A stretch of DNA of 64,000 bases, from contig NZ_RWKI01000001.1 in NCBI RefSeq assembly GCF_003984645.1, positions 248,001-312,000 on the forward strand, read 5' to 3'. Below are positions 51,854 through 63,345 of this stretch, piece by piece (within the stretch, counting starts at the first letter, position 1; each line of letters begins with the position of its first letter). This DNA comes from Variovorax sp. MHTC-1 (GTDB taxonomy: Bacteria; Pseudomonadota; Gammaproteobacteria; Burkholderiales; Burkholderiaceae_C). The notes below the pieces were generated by a model that was not told where the DNA came from, ran no database searches, and saw only the letters and a program-made list of their open reading frames with translations. The position numbers were made by a program, and so were the translations under genes.

Positions 51854-53161
51854 TCAGAAAGTCTCCCAGTCTCCACCGGCTGTGCTGCCCGTGGCCGCCA
51901 ATTGCTTGCGTTGCGGCGCGGCAATGGCCCGCCGAGGTGGCTGTGGCCCGGCCTGCCGGACCGGGTGGGCGACAGGCCGCGTTTGCACTTGCGGCGCCTT
52001 GGGCGGGACCATGACGGGCTGCTCGTCGTCGTCGAGCTTGAAGGTGCCGACGACCTGCGACAGGCTGCCGGCCTGCTCCTGCAGCGACTGCGCCGCAGCC
52101 GCCGCCTCTTCGACCAATGCCGCGTTCTGCTGCGTCACCTGGTCCATCTGCGTGATCGCCTGGTTGATCTGCTCGATGCCCTGCGTCTGCTCGTGGCTCG
52201 CCGCCGTGATCTCGCCGATGATGTCGGTCACGCGCTTCACGCTGCCCACGATCTCTTCCATCGTCTTGCCGGCCTCGCCCACCAGCGCACTGCCGGCGTC
52301 CACCTTGCCGACCGAGTCGTCGATCAGGCCCTTGATCTCCTTGGCCGCCGCGGCCGAGCGCTGCGCGAGGTTGCGCACTTCGGCCGCCACGACCGCGAAG
52401 CCCCGGCCCTGCTCGCCGGCACGGGCTGCTTCCACCGCCGCATTGAGCGCCAGGATGTTGGTCTGGAAGGCGATGCCGTCGATGACGCCGATGATGTCGA
52501 CGATCTTCTTGGAAGACGCATTGATCGAGGCCATGGTGTCGACCACCTGGCTGACGACGCTGCCGCCCTTCACTGCCACTTCGGAGGCCGAGAGCGCCAA
52601 TTGATTGGCCTGGCGCGCGTTGTCGGCGTTCTGCTTGACGGTAGAAGTCAGCTCTTCCATCGAGGCCGCGGTCTGCTCCAGCGAGCTGGCCTGCTCCTCG
52701 GTGCGTGAAGACAGGTCCTGGTTGCCGGCAGCGATTTGCCTGGATGCCACCACGATCGAATCGGTCGATGCCTTGATGCGCGTCACCACGTCGGTCAGGG
52801 TGTCCTCCATCTCGCCCATGCCGCGCAGCAGGCGTCCGAAATCGCCGCCGCGCTCGGTTTCGAATTCCTTGCTGAGGTCGCCCGAGGCCACGGTCTCCGC
52901 GATGAAGATCGCTTCGCCCAGCGGTTGCATGATGCTGCGCGCGAGCCAGACGGTGCAGCCGATGCCCGCCAGCAGCGCGACGAGCCCGAGGCCCAGCATG
53001 AGGTTCTGCGTCGAATCGATACGCCGCGCGAGTTCCGGCGTGATGGAGCTGTCAGCGATGTCATCGAGGCACGCGATGCCGATTGCGACTCCAGTCGCCA
53101 TCAACAGCAGCACGATCCCGAACCCCATACCCAGTCGGGCACTGATCTTCCAATTGCGCAT
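51854..53161 (-). CDS. methyl-accepting chemotaxis protein without sensor domain
   Basis: A 435-aa receptor. Helix 1 lies at about 10-32 and helix 2 at about 53-75, with only about 20 residues between them, so there is no periplasmic ligand-binding domain. A HAMP domain follows, then the signalling hairpin tip [20 protein letters not shown]. The protein ends in DWETF, a CheR/CheB-tethering pentapeptide. GGGAAA precedes ATG 53161; a TTG at 53185 is the alternative. No other chemotaxis genes are nearby. Confidence 0.93.
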   Translation of the reverse strand: MRNWKISARLGMGFGIVLLLMATGVAIGIACLDDIADSSITPELARRIDSTQNLMLGLGLVALLAGIGCTVWLARSIMQPLGEAIFIAETVASGDLSKEFETERGGDFGRLLRGMGEMEDTLTDVVTRIKASTDSIVVASRQIAAGNQDLSSRTEEQASSLEQTAASMEELTSTVKQNADNARQANQLALSASEVAVKGGSVVSQVVDTMASINASSKKIVDIIGVIDGIAFQTNILALNAAVEAARAGEQGRGFAVVAAEVRNLAQRSAAAAKEIKGLIDDSVGKVDAGSALVGEAGKTMEEIVGSVKRVTDIIGEITAASHEQTQGIEQINQAITQMDQVTQQNAALVEEAAAAAQSLQEQAGSLSQVVGTFKLDDDEQPVMVPPKAPQVQTRPVAHPVRQAGPQPPRRAIAAPQRKQLAATGSTAGGDWETF

Positions 53162-53272
53162 GTGCTTTCCCGTCGCGGCCGCCAATCTGGGCCGGGTTGT
53201 CAGGCTTATCGGCAGCGCGCAGCCGAAACTTGAGGGCTCAGTACCAGGTAATAACCCGCAGTCTCGTGTGCC

Positions 53273-53494
53273 CTACGCGTCCAACGGCACACCGCCGCCG
53301 AAACGGGCTACCCATTGGTCCCACAGTTCCTGGTTGACGCTGGCGAACGGCCACTGCCATGCGGCCAGCATCTGGAGCTGGAAGTTTTGAGCCTGCATCA
53401 GGCCCTCGATGAAGGCGGCCTGCCAATCGAGCACGGGCTGCAAGTTGCTGTAAGGGATGGGAAATGGGCTCGCGATGATCATGCCGGTCTCCAT
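53273..53494 (-). CDS. small Trp-rich protein, unknown function
   Basis: A 73-aa soluble protein from ATG 53494. It is rich in Gln, Trp and Phe, with LDWQAAFIEGLMQAQNFQLQ, LAAWQWPFASVNQELWDQW and the ending RFGGGVPLDA. The helical, amphipathic character recalls phasin-like small proteins of Burkholderiales but no firm match can be claimed. Flanked by the MCP gene and a ligase gene on the same strand. Confidence 0.65.
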   Translation of the reverse strand: METGMIIASPFPIPYSNLQPVLDWQAAFIEGLMQAQNFQLQMLAAWQWPFASVNQELWDQWVARFGGGVPLDA

Positions 53495-53541
53495 GTTGAT
53501 GTTGATGCGTCGACCAAGCCTAGTGGATGCCGCCCGGTGCT

Positions 53542-54930
53542 TCAAGCCTGCGCGGCAAGCACCCGCTGCACCTTGCCGCTGCGGCCGCGGCGCCCCGTCT
53601 CGCCGCTTCGGCAGTGGATGTGCACCCCTGCCGCGCCCTGCTGTATCAGAAAGGCCGAGAGCGCCGCCCGGGCCCGCCGCAAGCTCGTGTCCGCCGCCGT
53701 GCCGTGCAAGCCCGTGCGCAGCAGCAGATCGCAAGGTCCCTGCTGCTCGAGCTGGAAGTCGAACAGGCCGGCATCGTCTTCCAGCACGGTGCTCACCGCG
53801 AGCGGCAGGATGCGCACCATCTGCGCACCGGGGCGGCCCAGCCGCAGCGTGTCGTCGTTGCGGCCCTGAACCTCGATCACCGGATGATGGGAGCCGCAGG
53901 CGCAGGCCGAGGCGCGCTGCGTGACGCGGTCGCCCAGGTCGTAGCGGATCAGCGGCTGCACATGGTTGGCGAGGTTGGTCAGCAAGGTGGTCGCACCGGC
54001 CTCGCCTGCCGGTTCCAGGCGGCCGTCTTCGTCGACCGATTCGAGGATCGCCCAGTCGCAGTTCAGATGCAGGCTGCCGCAGCGGCATTCTGCGGCGAGC
54101 GTCAGGAATTCCGAGGCGCCGTAGCTGTTGGCGACCCGGCAGCTCAGAGTCTGTTGCAGAAAATCGCGTGTCGCCGTCGAGAGGTCTTCACCGCCGGTCC
54201 ACAGCTCGCGCGGCGCCGTCTGGAGCCGGCCGGCGAGGCGCTCCTCCGCCAGCAGCACGGCCACGCTGGGATAGGTGGCGATGACCGTTGGCGCCAACGC
54301 ATTCAGTTCTGCCACCAGCCCGCTGGCCGGCTGCAGGAACGAGATGCCATGGAGCCTGGCGGCCAGCGCGGGATTCAGTCGCCGCAGCCGCTCGATCGAC
54401 ACCGTGCTGGCGAAGTGGCCGCAGGTCGCTCCGACGAAGGCGACGCGTTCGCCGACGGCCCACGGGTCCATCATCCGCTGAAGCGGCCGCAGCGCGGGCC
54501 GCCGCCAGAACTCGAGCGCGTCGTATACCGCCATCGCCCGGGCATCCTGCACGAAGACACCCGGCTCGCCGCTGCTGCCGGAGCTTTCCCACACCACGTA
54601 GCGGTCAAGGAAGGGGTCGGCGATGCGAGCGCGGTCGGAAGCGAAGCGGCGCAGCGCATCGAGCCGAAGCGCGGGATCGGCGATCCAGTCATCGAACTGG
54701 CGCATCAATTCGGTCTTGTGCGCGATTGGCAGCTCTTCGAGGCGCACACGCGCCGGATCGCGGCCTGCAAGCAGCTTGCGGTACAGAGCCGATCCTCGTG
54801 CCGCGGACCTCAGCAAGTCGGCCAGGCGCCGCGCCCGCCGGCGGGCCAGCGCCTCTGCGCCCGCATGCGAGGCCACGGCCACGTCGGCGGCGACGAGGCT
54901 CGTGAGCCAGGGATCGAAGGGCGGCAGCAT
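53542..54930 (-). CDS. PaaK-like adenylate-forming enzyme
   Basis: A 462-aa protein with the adenylate-forming signature WESSGSSGEPGVFVQD (the P-loop-like Ser/Gly region), TYPSVAVLLAEE and NSYGASEFLTLAAECRCG, and RYDLGDRV near the C-terminal hinge. This matches phenylacetate-CoA ligase or coenzyme F390 synthetase-like proteins, often linked to capsule or secondary metabolite genes. The substrate is unknown. A Cys pair in RCGSLHLNC may be a metal site. Confidence 0.87.
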   Translation of the reverse strand: MLPPFDPWLTSLVAADVAVASHAGAEALARRRARRLADLLRSAARGSALYRKLLAGRDPARVRLEELPIAHKTELMRQFDDWIADPALRLDALRRFASDRARIADPFLDRYVVWESSGSSGEPGVFVQDARAMAVYDALEFWRRPALRPLQRMMDPWAVGERVAFVGATCGHFASTVSIERLRRLNPALAARLHGISFLQPASGLVAELNALAPTVIATYPSVAVLLAEERLAGRLQTAPRELWTGGEDLSTATRDFLQQTLSCRVANSYGASEFLTLAAECRCGSLHLNCDWAILESVDEDGRLEPAGEAGATTLLTNLANHVQPLIRYDLGDRVTQRASACACGSHHPVIEVQGRNDDTLRLGRPGAQMVRILPLAVSTVLEDDAGLFDFQLEQQGPCDLLLRTGLHGTAADTSLRRARAALSAFLIQQGAAGVHIHCRSGETGRRGRSGKVQRVLAAQA

Positions 54931-55020
54931 GGGATGGCGGCGAGAGTGGCCGCCATGGTGGACGCACTCGCCGGCAATGCCAAGAAGATTCGCCCGCGGC
55001 GCGAGGCCGGCAGGGATTTA

Positions 55021-55046
55021 GGTAGGGCCTGTTGACAGGCCCTACC
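55021..55046. repeat. near-perfect palindrome at end of cyclase gene
   Basis: GGTAGGGCCTGT and ACAGGCCCTACC form a 12-bp perfect stem with a 2-base loop, overlapping the last codons and stop of the cyclase gene. The core GGGCCTGTTGAC is shared with the element at 26944-27015. It may be a dispersed repeat or a transcript-end stem. Confidence 0.6.
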
Positions 55047-55989
55047 GCAGATCGCGGCGGGCCAGCAGCACGTTGCCGCCGGTCGTGTTGAACGAGATGG
55101 TCGGGGCGCTGAAGTCGCTCAAGGGAGCACCCAGCCCAATCTCGCCGCTGCCGTGCAGCACGCATTCTTCGCGCCGCAGCGCGATCTCGCCGCTCGCACC
55201 GGCGGTTCCGTGGAAGCGGACCCAGGTGCCGTAGGTGCTGACGTCGACCAGCACGCAACTGCCCTGCCGCGCTTCGATGCGCGCATGCAGCCGCGACACG
55301 CGCGGGTCGTTGACCACGAACTGGGCCTCGTCGACCCGCCCCAGGTGGATGGGCAGCTCCGTGGCGCGGAACATCGAGCGCACATCCAGCCAGGCGAGTT
55401 CGATCTGCCCGAAGGACGAGTCGGCGCCTCGCGCCGGCGCCACCAGCGAAGCCGGCATCGTGAGGAACTCCGAAACCTCGTCCTGCCAGTCGATGCGGTG
55501 GACGATCGGCATCTCGTTCTTGCCGCGGATATTGATCGGGCCGAGGCTGCGGTGCCGCACCTCGCCGCCCACCAGTTCGTCGATGACCGATTCCGTGGCC
55601 CAGATCTGGCTCGGGCCGGCCAGATCGCTGAGCCGCGAAGCCAGGTTGACCGCGTCGCCGTAGCAGTCGCCGTCGACCTCGACGACTTCGCCGCTCGCCA
55701 CGCCGATCTGGAGTTCCATCCTGAGCGGTGCGGGCCAGGTCTGGAGCCGCTTCTGGTGGTTGCGCTGAAGTTCCAGCACGGCACGGGTGGCCGTCGCGCC
55801 GTTGGCGAATATCGCAAAGACGCCATCGCCCAGCGATTTCACGACGCGGCCGCTGTGCGCTTCGCAAACACCGCCGATCCACTGAATCAGTCTTGTGACA
55901 GTGTCGGTTGCCCGTGCATTCCCCATGGCCTCGAAGACCCGGGTGCTCCCCGTCAGGTCAGCAAAAACGACAGTGGGGTGGGCGCTCAT
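55042..55989 (-). CDS. class III nucleotide cyclase fused to FHA domain
   Basis: A 315-aa cytoplasmic protein. The cyclase domain (about 1-165) has VVFADLTGSTRVFEAMG with the first metal Asp (D11) and SLGDGVFAIF with the second (D54). The C-terminal FHA domain (about 215-300) has IHLGRVDEAQFVVNDPRVSRLHARIE, keeping the phosphothreonine-binding Arg, Ser and His. Such proteins couple phospho-signals to cAMP or cGMP synthesis. The stop lies inside the palindrome at 55021-55046. Confidence 0.92.
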   Translation of the reverse strand: MSAHPTVVFADLTGSTRVFEAMGNARATDTVTRLIQWIGGVCEAHSGRVVKSLGDGVFAIFANGATATRAVLELQRNHQKRLQTWPAPLRMELQIGVASGEVVEVDGDCYGDAVNLASRLSDLAGPSQIWATESVIDELVGGEVRHRSLGPINIRGKNEMPIVHRIDWQDEVSEFLTMPASLVAPARGADSSFGQIELAWLDVRSMFRATELPIHLGRVDEAQFVVNDPRVSRLHARIEARQGSCVLVDVSTYGTWVRFHGTAGASGEIALRREECVLHGSGEIGLGAPLSDFSAPTISFNTTGGNVLLARRDLR

Positions 55990-56294
55990 TGTGTGCAGTT
56001 TTTGGTAGCTCTCGCCGAGGGATTATGGCAAAGCATCGGAAAAACGCCCCTTCAGCGCGTCAAATCGGCCGGGATGTGGCTGCGCCTGTTGCTTTTTCAT
56101 TTCGATACAGGGGCTTGGCGCTCATTTCATCGGCCAAGTAGAACTTAGGTATCAATTCTTCGCCCAACGCTTGAAGTGATTCGTGAAGTATGTTGTTTTT
56201 GAACATGAAATGATGTTTCTACGCTTGTGTGGCACCCTGTGCCGCCTTAACGTAGCAACCCTCAAAGGCTTCCGGCAAAACGCCTTCGTCCCTC
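55990..56294. other. 305-base divergent spacer
   Basis: The gap between the cyclase gene and the small gene at 56295 has no convincing coding frame. It is more AT-rich than its surroundings (about 56130-56225), as expected for divergent promoters, and holds a short dyad GGCAC-CCT-GTGCC (56231-56243). No clear -35/-10 pair can be named with confidence. Confidence 0.5.
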
Positions 56295-56624
56295 ATGTCC
56301 CTTAGCAGTTTCCTCCGCTTTCTGCCTTTCCCCGGCCTCGGCTTGCGCCGCTCGGCGGACCGTCAGATGGGTCAGATCCGTACCGCGATGCTGTCGCTGC
56401 TGCAAGTCCACGGCGGCCATTCCGTCCAGCGCGTTGCGCAGCGCGTTCGCTTTGCCGGCGATCTCGAGGCGCTCTGGTACCTGCGCCAAGACGTGCTGAC
56501 TGCGCTGAGCGCGATCGATGGCGAAGTTGCCGCACGCCGCCAGATGAGACAGATCAACCGCCTGTTCAAGGGCGGTCTCCCCGGCGCGATGGGCCCCAGA
56601 CCGCACCACCGCATCACCACCTGA
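56295..56624 (+). CDS. small basic protein, unknown function
   Basis: A 109-aa protein, start MSLSSFLRFLPFPGLGLRRS, with Arg-rich helical segments (GQIRTAMLSLLQVHGG, VAARRQMRQINRLFKGGLPG). No signal peptide or membrane helix and no good Shine-Dalgarno site. A perfect T-tailed terminator starts at the stop codon, supporting a real transcript on this strand rather than the antisense frame. I do not recognise a family. Confidence 0.65.
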   Translation: MSLSSFLRFLPFPGLGLRRSADRQMGQIRTAMLSLLQVHGGHSVQRVAQRVRFAGDLEALWYLRQDVLTALSAIDGEVAARRQMRQINRLFKGGLPGAMGPRPHHRITT

Positions 56625-56655
56625 AAGGCTGCTGCATCGCAGCCTTTTTCTTTTT

Positions 56656-56656
<1 letters not shown>
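56624..56656 (+). terminator. intrinsic terminator
   Basis: AAAGGCTGC / GCAGCCTTT forms a 9-bp stem with the loop TGCATC, followed by TTCTTTTTT. It starts at the last base of the stop codon of the small gene at 56295 and is the clearest Rho-independent terminator in the window. Confidence 0.9.
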
Positions 56657-58841
<2,185 letters not shown>

Positions 58842-58845
<4 letters not shown>

Positions 58846-59483
58846 CTCAATTGCTCCACTGCGTCGGTCTTCATGCCGAGCCGCTGCATCCACGCGGCCA
58901 ATGCCCGTTCGTCCGGCGTGCCCTCGCTGTAGCGCGCGTACATGGCGGCGTGCGATTCGCGGCGGTGCTGGTTGAGCTTGAGCTTGCATTGCAGCGCCGT
59001 CACCTGCAGCTCGAAGCCGACGATGCCGTTCAGCATCTTGTGCTGAAACTCCTCGCCCAGATCGCGCCACTGTTGGGCGTAGGCCGGCTCGTGCTGGCCG
59101 ATCAGGCGCTTGAGCAGCGCGTCCTTCTCGTTCGGCGTCTCGATCAGCCGGGCCTGCACCGTGCAGTGCACCGCCAGGTAGTTCCAGGTCGGCACGCGCG
59201 CGAGGTCGGGGTAGACCGATGGCGACATGTAGGCATGCGGCCCGAGGAAGCTCACCAGCGCCTGCGGCCGCGCCTGCAGGTAGCGCCAGTGGGGATTGGG
59301 CTTGGCGCAATGGCCGAAGAGCGCGAAGCCGCCCTCCCCGCGATCGTCGAGCACCAGCGGCAGGTGCGAGACGTAGGGCAGCCCGTCGTCGTCGGTAGAG
59401 ATCAGGCTGGCAAATGGATGCTCGCGCATCAGCTCCGCAGCGATGGCGCGATCTTGCGAGTTGAACTGGGGTGGCATGTACAT
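58842..59483 (-). CDS. PaiB-family FMN-binding protein
   Basis: A 213-aa protein starting MYMPPQFNSQDRAIAAELMREHPFASL, matching PaiB-type FMN-binding negative regulators (split-barrel fold). SHLPLVLDD and HCAKPNPHWRYL are the family's flavin region, and KMLNGIVGFELQV its C-terminal motif. In Bacillus PaiB influences protease and sporulation genes; in proteobacteria the role is mostly unknown. First gene of the paiB-small protein-tadA-ldcA string. Confidence 0.9.
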
Positions 59484-59525
59484 GAGGCGGCCCTGGTCGA
59501 GGATCGCCCGATTGTCCCCGAGTTG

Positions 59526-60569
59526 TCAGCGATAGAGCTTTTCAGTTTCCTCGTTGGGGATGCCCTCGATCGGCGCCTCCGCCGTGCCGACCGTGCGTCG
59601 CGTGAGCGCTTCCACGCGTTCGCGCATGGCTTGCGGGTCGGCGATCCATTGGGCGTAGAAGTCGTAAGGGCAGTCGGCCACGCCCTTATCGCCTTCGTGC
59701 GAGTTGAGGATGCCCGTGTAACCGCGGTGCAGCAGCTTGAACAGGTGGTTCTCCGACTGGCCGTTCTTGCGGAAGTCGCGGATCAGGCTCTTCGAGAGCG
59801 CGGCATACTGCACGCCCATCTCTTCCTCGCCGCACTCGCCGAGCGTGCGGCCGTCGAAGCCGATGATCGCCGAGTGGCCGAAGTACGAGTACACGCCGTC
59901 GAAGCCCGACGCATTGGCCACCGCCACGTAGGTGTTGTTGGCGAAGGCCATGGCCTTCGAGATCAGGATCTGCTGTTCCTTGGCCGGGTACATGTAGCCC
60001 TGGCAGCGCACGATGAGCTCGGCACCCTTCATCGCGCAGTCGCGCCAGATCTCCGGGTAGTTGCCGTCGTCGCAGATGATGAGGCTGATCTTCAGGCCCT
60101 TGGGCCCCTCGCTCACGTAGGTGCTGCTGCCCGGGTACCAACCCTCGATCGGCACCCAGGGCATGATCTTGCGGTACTTCTGGACGATTTCGCCCTGGCC
60201 GTTCATGAGGATCAGCGTGTTGTAGGGCGCCTTCTTCGGATGCTCCTCGTGCCGCTCGCCGGTGAGCGAGAACACGCCCCACACCTTGGCCTTGCGGCAG
60301 GCGGCGGCGAAGATCTCGGTCTCGGCGCCCGGCACCGTGGCCGCGTTCTCGTACATCTCGGCGCTGTCGTACATGATTCCGTGCGTGCTGTATTCCGGGA
60401 AGATCACCAGGTCCAGCCCGGGCAGGCCGGTCTTCATGCCTTCCACCATCTTCGCGATCGCCTTGGCGTTCTCCAGCACTTCGGCGCGCGTGTGCAGGCG
60501 CGGCATCTTGTAGTTGACGACCGCGACGCCGACGGTGTCCTTGCTGCTCGAAATATCGCCGTGAATCAT
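59526..60569 (-). CDS. amiE: aliphatic amidase
   Basis: A 347-aa nitrilase-superfamily enzyme that hydrolyses short aliphatic amides to acid and ammonia. The Glu-Lys-Cys triad is in its canonical positions: E59 in IFPEYS, K134 in KYRK and C166 in ICDDG. The N-terminus [21 protein letters not shown] follows Pseudomonas AmiE closely, including the length. It is divergent from the GH3 gene with 144 bases between; no amiR-type regulator is adjacent. It can complete nitrile degradation started by nitrile hydratase at 28 kb. Confidence 0.95.
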   Translation of the reverse strand: MIHGDISSSKDTVGVAVVNYKMPRLHTRAEVLENAKAIAKMVEGMKTGLPGLDLVIFPEYSTHGIMYDSAEMYENAATVPGAETEIFAAACRKAKVWGVFSLTGERHEEHPKKAPYNTLILMNGQGEIVQKYRKIMPWVPIEGWYPGSSTYVSEGPKGLKISLIICDDGNYPEIWRDCAMKGAELIVRCQGYMYPAKEQQILISKAMAFANNTYVAVANASGFDGVYSYFGHSAIIGFDGRTLGECGEEEMGVQYAALSKSLIRDFRKNGQSENHLFKLLHRGYTGILNSHEGDKGVADCPYDFYAQWIADPQAMRERVEALTRRTVGTAEAPIEGIPNEETEKLYR

Positions 60570-60713
60570 GATCGGTCCTCGTCTGTGGCCATGGATCGGT
60601 GCATTCTGCGAAGCCGGCGGCGGGCGGCGAATACGTTGATTGACGTACCGACAGCGCCGTCCCGAGAGCCCGACGATTTGGCGAGCCATTCGGCGCACGC
60701 CAAAATGGGGGCG

Positions 60714-62987
60714 ATGAGCGTCTGCAGATTTCCCCGCCTCGTCTTCGCCCTCCTCTTCCTTCTCGCCTGCATCGCCGGTTGCGCCACGGGCCCCGCGCCC
60801 GAAGCGCTGACCCCGATGTCGATCGCGCGCGTCGAGTCCCTCATCGCGCGCATGACAGTGGAGGAAAAGGTCGGCCAGCTGAGCCTTTATGCGCCCGCGG
60901 GCACCGATATCGTGGCCAATCCGCAGGCCGCGCGCCAGAGCCTGGAGCAGCAGCTCGCCGACATCCGCGCCGGCCGCGTGACCGGCCTCTTCAACAATGC
61001 GGGCCTCGAAGGCAAGCGCCGCGCCCAGCAGGCGGCGGTCAACGAGTCGCGGCTTGGCATTCCGCTCCTCTTCGGCGCCGACATCATCCACGGCTTCCGT
61101 ACCGTGTTCCCGGTGCCGCTCGCCGAAGCCGCCAGTTGGGAGCCCGCGCTGGCGGAGCGCACGGCCCGTGCAGCCGCCGTCGAAGCCACTGCCGACGGCT
61201 TCCGCTGGACCTTCGCGCCGATGGTCGACATCGCGCGCGATGCGCGCTGGGGCCGCGGTGTCGAAGGCGCCGGCGAAGACGTCTACCTGGGCCGCCAGTT
61301 CGCGGCGGCGCGGGTGCGCGGCTTCCAGGGCAAGGACCTCGGGCGCGCCGATGCGATGCTCGCCACGCCCAAGCATTTCGCCGGCTACGGCGCGGCCGAG
61401 GGCGGGCTCGACTACAACACGGTCGATCTCTCGGAGCGCACGCTGCGCGAGGTCTACCTGCCGCCCTTTCGCTCGGCCATCGATGCCGGTGCGCTGTCGA
61501 TCATGAGCGCCTTCAACGAGATCGGCGGCATTCCCTCCAACGCCAACCGCAACCTGCTGACCGGGGTGCTGCGCGGCGAATGGGGCTTCCAGGGCTTCGT
61601 CGTTTCCGACTACACGGCCGACGAAGAACTCATCGCGCACGGCTTCGCTGCCGACGGACGCGAGGCCGCCAAGCGCGCCTTCCTCGCGGGCACCGACGTC
61701 AGCATGCAGAGCGGCCTGTACATGAAGTACCTGCCGGACCTGGTGGCCTCGGGCGAGGTGCCGATGTCGCGCGTCGACGATGCCGTGCGCCGGGTGCTGC
61801 GGATCAAGCAGCGGCTGGGCCTGTTCGACCATCCCTTCCGCGGGCTCGAAGACGCGCCGACAGGCCCGCGCTTCGACAGCCCCGCGCACCAGGCGCTGGC
61901 GCGCGATGCCGCGTCCCGCTCGATCGTGATGCTCAGGAACGAGGGCGACGTGCTGCCGCTTTCGAAGTCGCGCCAGCGCGTCGCGCTCATCGGCCCCTTC
62001 GCCGGCGCCTCCGACCTCTTCGGGCCATGGATGGTCTTTCCCGGCCAGACGCCACCGGTGGGCATCGAGGAGGCGATCCGGAATTCGCTCGCCTCGCCCG
62101 AGCTGCTCACGGTGGTGCGCGGCTCGGACGTCGATGCGCCGATTGCGGACGGCATCGAGGCCGCGGTCGCCGCGGCGCGCGAGGCCGATGTCGTGCTGCT
62201 TTCGATCGGCGAGAACGAGCAGATGTCGGGCGAGGCGCGTTCGCGCAGCGACATCGAAATCCCGCGGGCGCAGCAGGAGCTCGCCGATGCCGTCGCGGCG
62301 ACCGGCAAGCCGGTGGTCGTGCTGCTGCGCAACGGCCGCGCGCTGGCGCTCAAAGGCGCGGTGCGCAATGCGCGCGCGATCCTCGTGACCTGGTTCCTCG
62401 GCTCGCAGACCGGGCCGGCCATCGCCGACGTGCTGTTCGGCGACGCCAATCCCTCGGGCCGGCTCCCGGTGAGCTTCCCGCAGACGCCCGGCCAGGTGCC
62501 CTACTACTACAGCCACAAGCGCACCGGCCGGCCGCAGCTCGCCGACGCGCCGGCCACGTTCTACAAGGCGCGCTACCTGGATGCGAGCAACGATGCGCTG
62601 TTCCCCTTCGGCCATGGCCTCGGCTATGCGCGCGTGCGCTACGAAGGGATCGACCTGAGCCCGAGCCGCATGGCCTGGGACGGCACGCTGACCGTGCGCG
62701 CGCGCATCGCCAACACGGGCAAGCGCGAGGCCGAAGAAGTGGTGCAGCTCTACATCCGCAATCGCGCCGCCAGCGTGACGCGGCCGGTGCGGGAGCTCAA
62801 GAGCTTCCGCAAGGTGCGTGTGCCCGCGGGTCAGACGATGTCGGTCGAGTTCACGCTCTCTCGCAGCGACCTGATGTTCATCGGGCAGGATCTGCAGCCG
62901 ACGGTGGAGCCAGGCAATTTCGACCTCTGGGTCGGCCCCTCGGCGGTCGGTGGGCTGAAGGCCGGCTTCGTGCTGGCGCCCGGGTGA
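60714..62987 (+). CDS. GH3-family beta-glucosidase lipoprotein
   Basis: A 757-aa secreted glycosidase of BglX type. The N-terminus has a lipoprotein signal with lipobox IAGC (Cys23); an ATG at 60705 would add three residues. The catalytic nucleophile Asp is in [12 protein letters not shown]; the (alpha/beta)6 sandwich domain and the C-terminal fibronectin-like domain ([23 protein letters not shown]) follow. Likely cleaves beta-glucosides or short oligosaccharides in the periplasm; exact sugar unknown. Confidence 0.93.
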   Translation: MSVCRFPRLVFALLFLLACIAGCATGPAPEALTPMSIARVESLIARMTVEEKVGQLSLYAPAGTDIVANPQAARQSLEQQLADIRAGRVTGLFNNAGLEGKRRAQQAAVNESRLGIPLLFGADIIHGFRTVFPVPLAEAASWEPALAERTARAAAVEATADGFRWTFAPMVDIARDARWGRGVEGAGEDVYLGRQFAAARVRGFQGKDLGRADAMLATPKHFAGYGAAEGGLDYNTVDLSERTLREVYLPPFRSAIDAGALSIMSAFNEIGGIPSNANRNLLTGVLRGEWGFQGFVVSDYTADEELIAHGFAADGREAAKRAFLAGTDVSMQSGLYMKYLPDLVASGEVPMSRVDDAVRRVLRIKQRLGLFDHPFRGLEDAPTGPRFDSPAHQALARDAASRSIVMLRNEGDVLPLSKSRQRVALIGPFAGASDLFGPWMVFPGQTPPVGIEEAIRNSLASPELLTVVRGSDVDAPIADGIEAAVAAAREADVVLLSIGENEQMSGEARSRSDIEIPRAQQELADAVAATGKPVVVLLRNGRALALKGAVRNARAILVTWFLGSQTGPAIADVLFGDANPSGRLPVSFPQTPGQVPYYYSHKRTGRPQLADAPATFYKARYLDASNDALFPFGHGLGYARVRYEGIDLSPSRMAWDGTLTVRARIANTGKREAEEVVQLYIRNRAASVTRPVRELKSFRKVRVPAGQTMSVEFTLSRSDLMFIGQDLQPTVEPGNFDLWVGPSAVGGLKAGFVLAPG

Positions 62988-62993
62988 TGCGCC

Positions 62994-63335
62994 TCAGTGG
63001 CTGATCATCCAGGGGCGCTTCGAGGGGAATGTCTTGGCGCCGTTCGGGGTCTTCACCGTCGCGCCTGAGCGGGTGCCCGAACAGCAGCCGCAGCCGGCCG
63101 GATGCCTGAGTCGCGCATAGTCGCGCGAGCTGCGCGGCTCGTGCGCAGCGCGTTCGTTGGTCTCGATCGCGCGCCGCGTGCTGCCGGCCATCAGGGCCAG
63201 CTGCGGTGCGTGCGCGAACACGCGCGCCGACGGCTCGCCGCAATGCGGGCAGGCGGCGGGCTCGTTGCGTGTCGCGAGCGGGCGAAGGGCGTCGAAGCCG
63301 CCGCAGCGGCCGCAGGCATAGTCGTAGGTGGGCAT
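62994..63335 (-). CDS. fmdB: FmdB-family zinc-ribbon protein
   Basis: A 113-aa protein. The N-terminal zinc ribbon is PTYDYACGRCGGFD with CPHCG following, four Cys in two CxxC pairs. A second Cys cluster CGCCSG lies near residue 85. FmdB was first described as a regulator of formamidase expression and its gene is usually next to fmdA, as here (10 bases apart). Confidence 0.92.
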   Translation of the reverse strand: MPTYDYACGRCGGFDALRPLATRNEPAACPHCGEPSARVFAHAPQLALMAGSTRRAIETNERAAHEPRSSRDYARLRHPAGCGCCSGTRSGATVKTPNGAKTFPSKRPWMISH

Positions 63336-63345
63336 CGATGCGGCC

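Noticed and set aside
59526..62615. 1029-codon minus-strand frame extending amiE through the whole GH3 gene
   Set aside because: Only the last 347 codons match AmiE, which starts at 60569. The upstream part is antisense to a clear GH3 enzyme.
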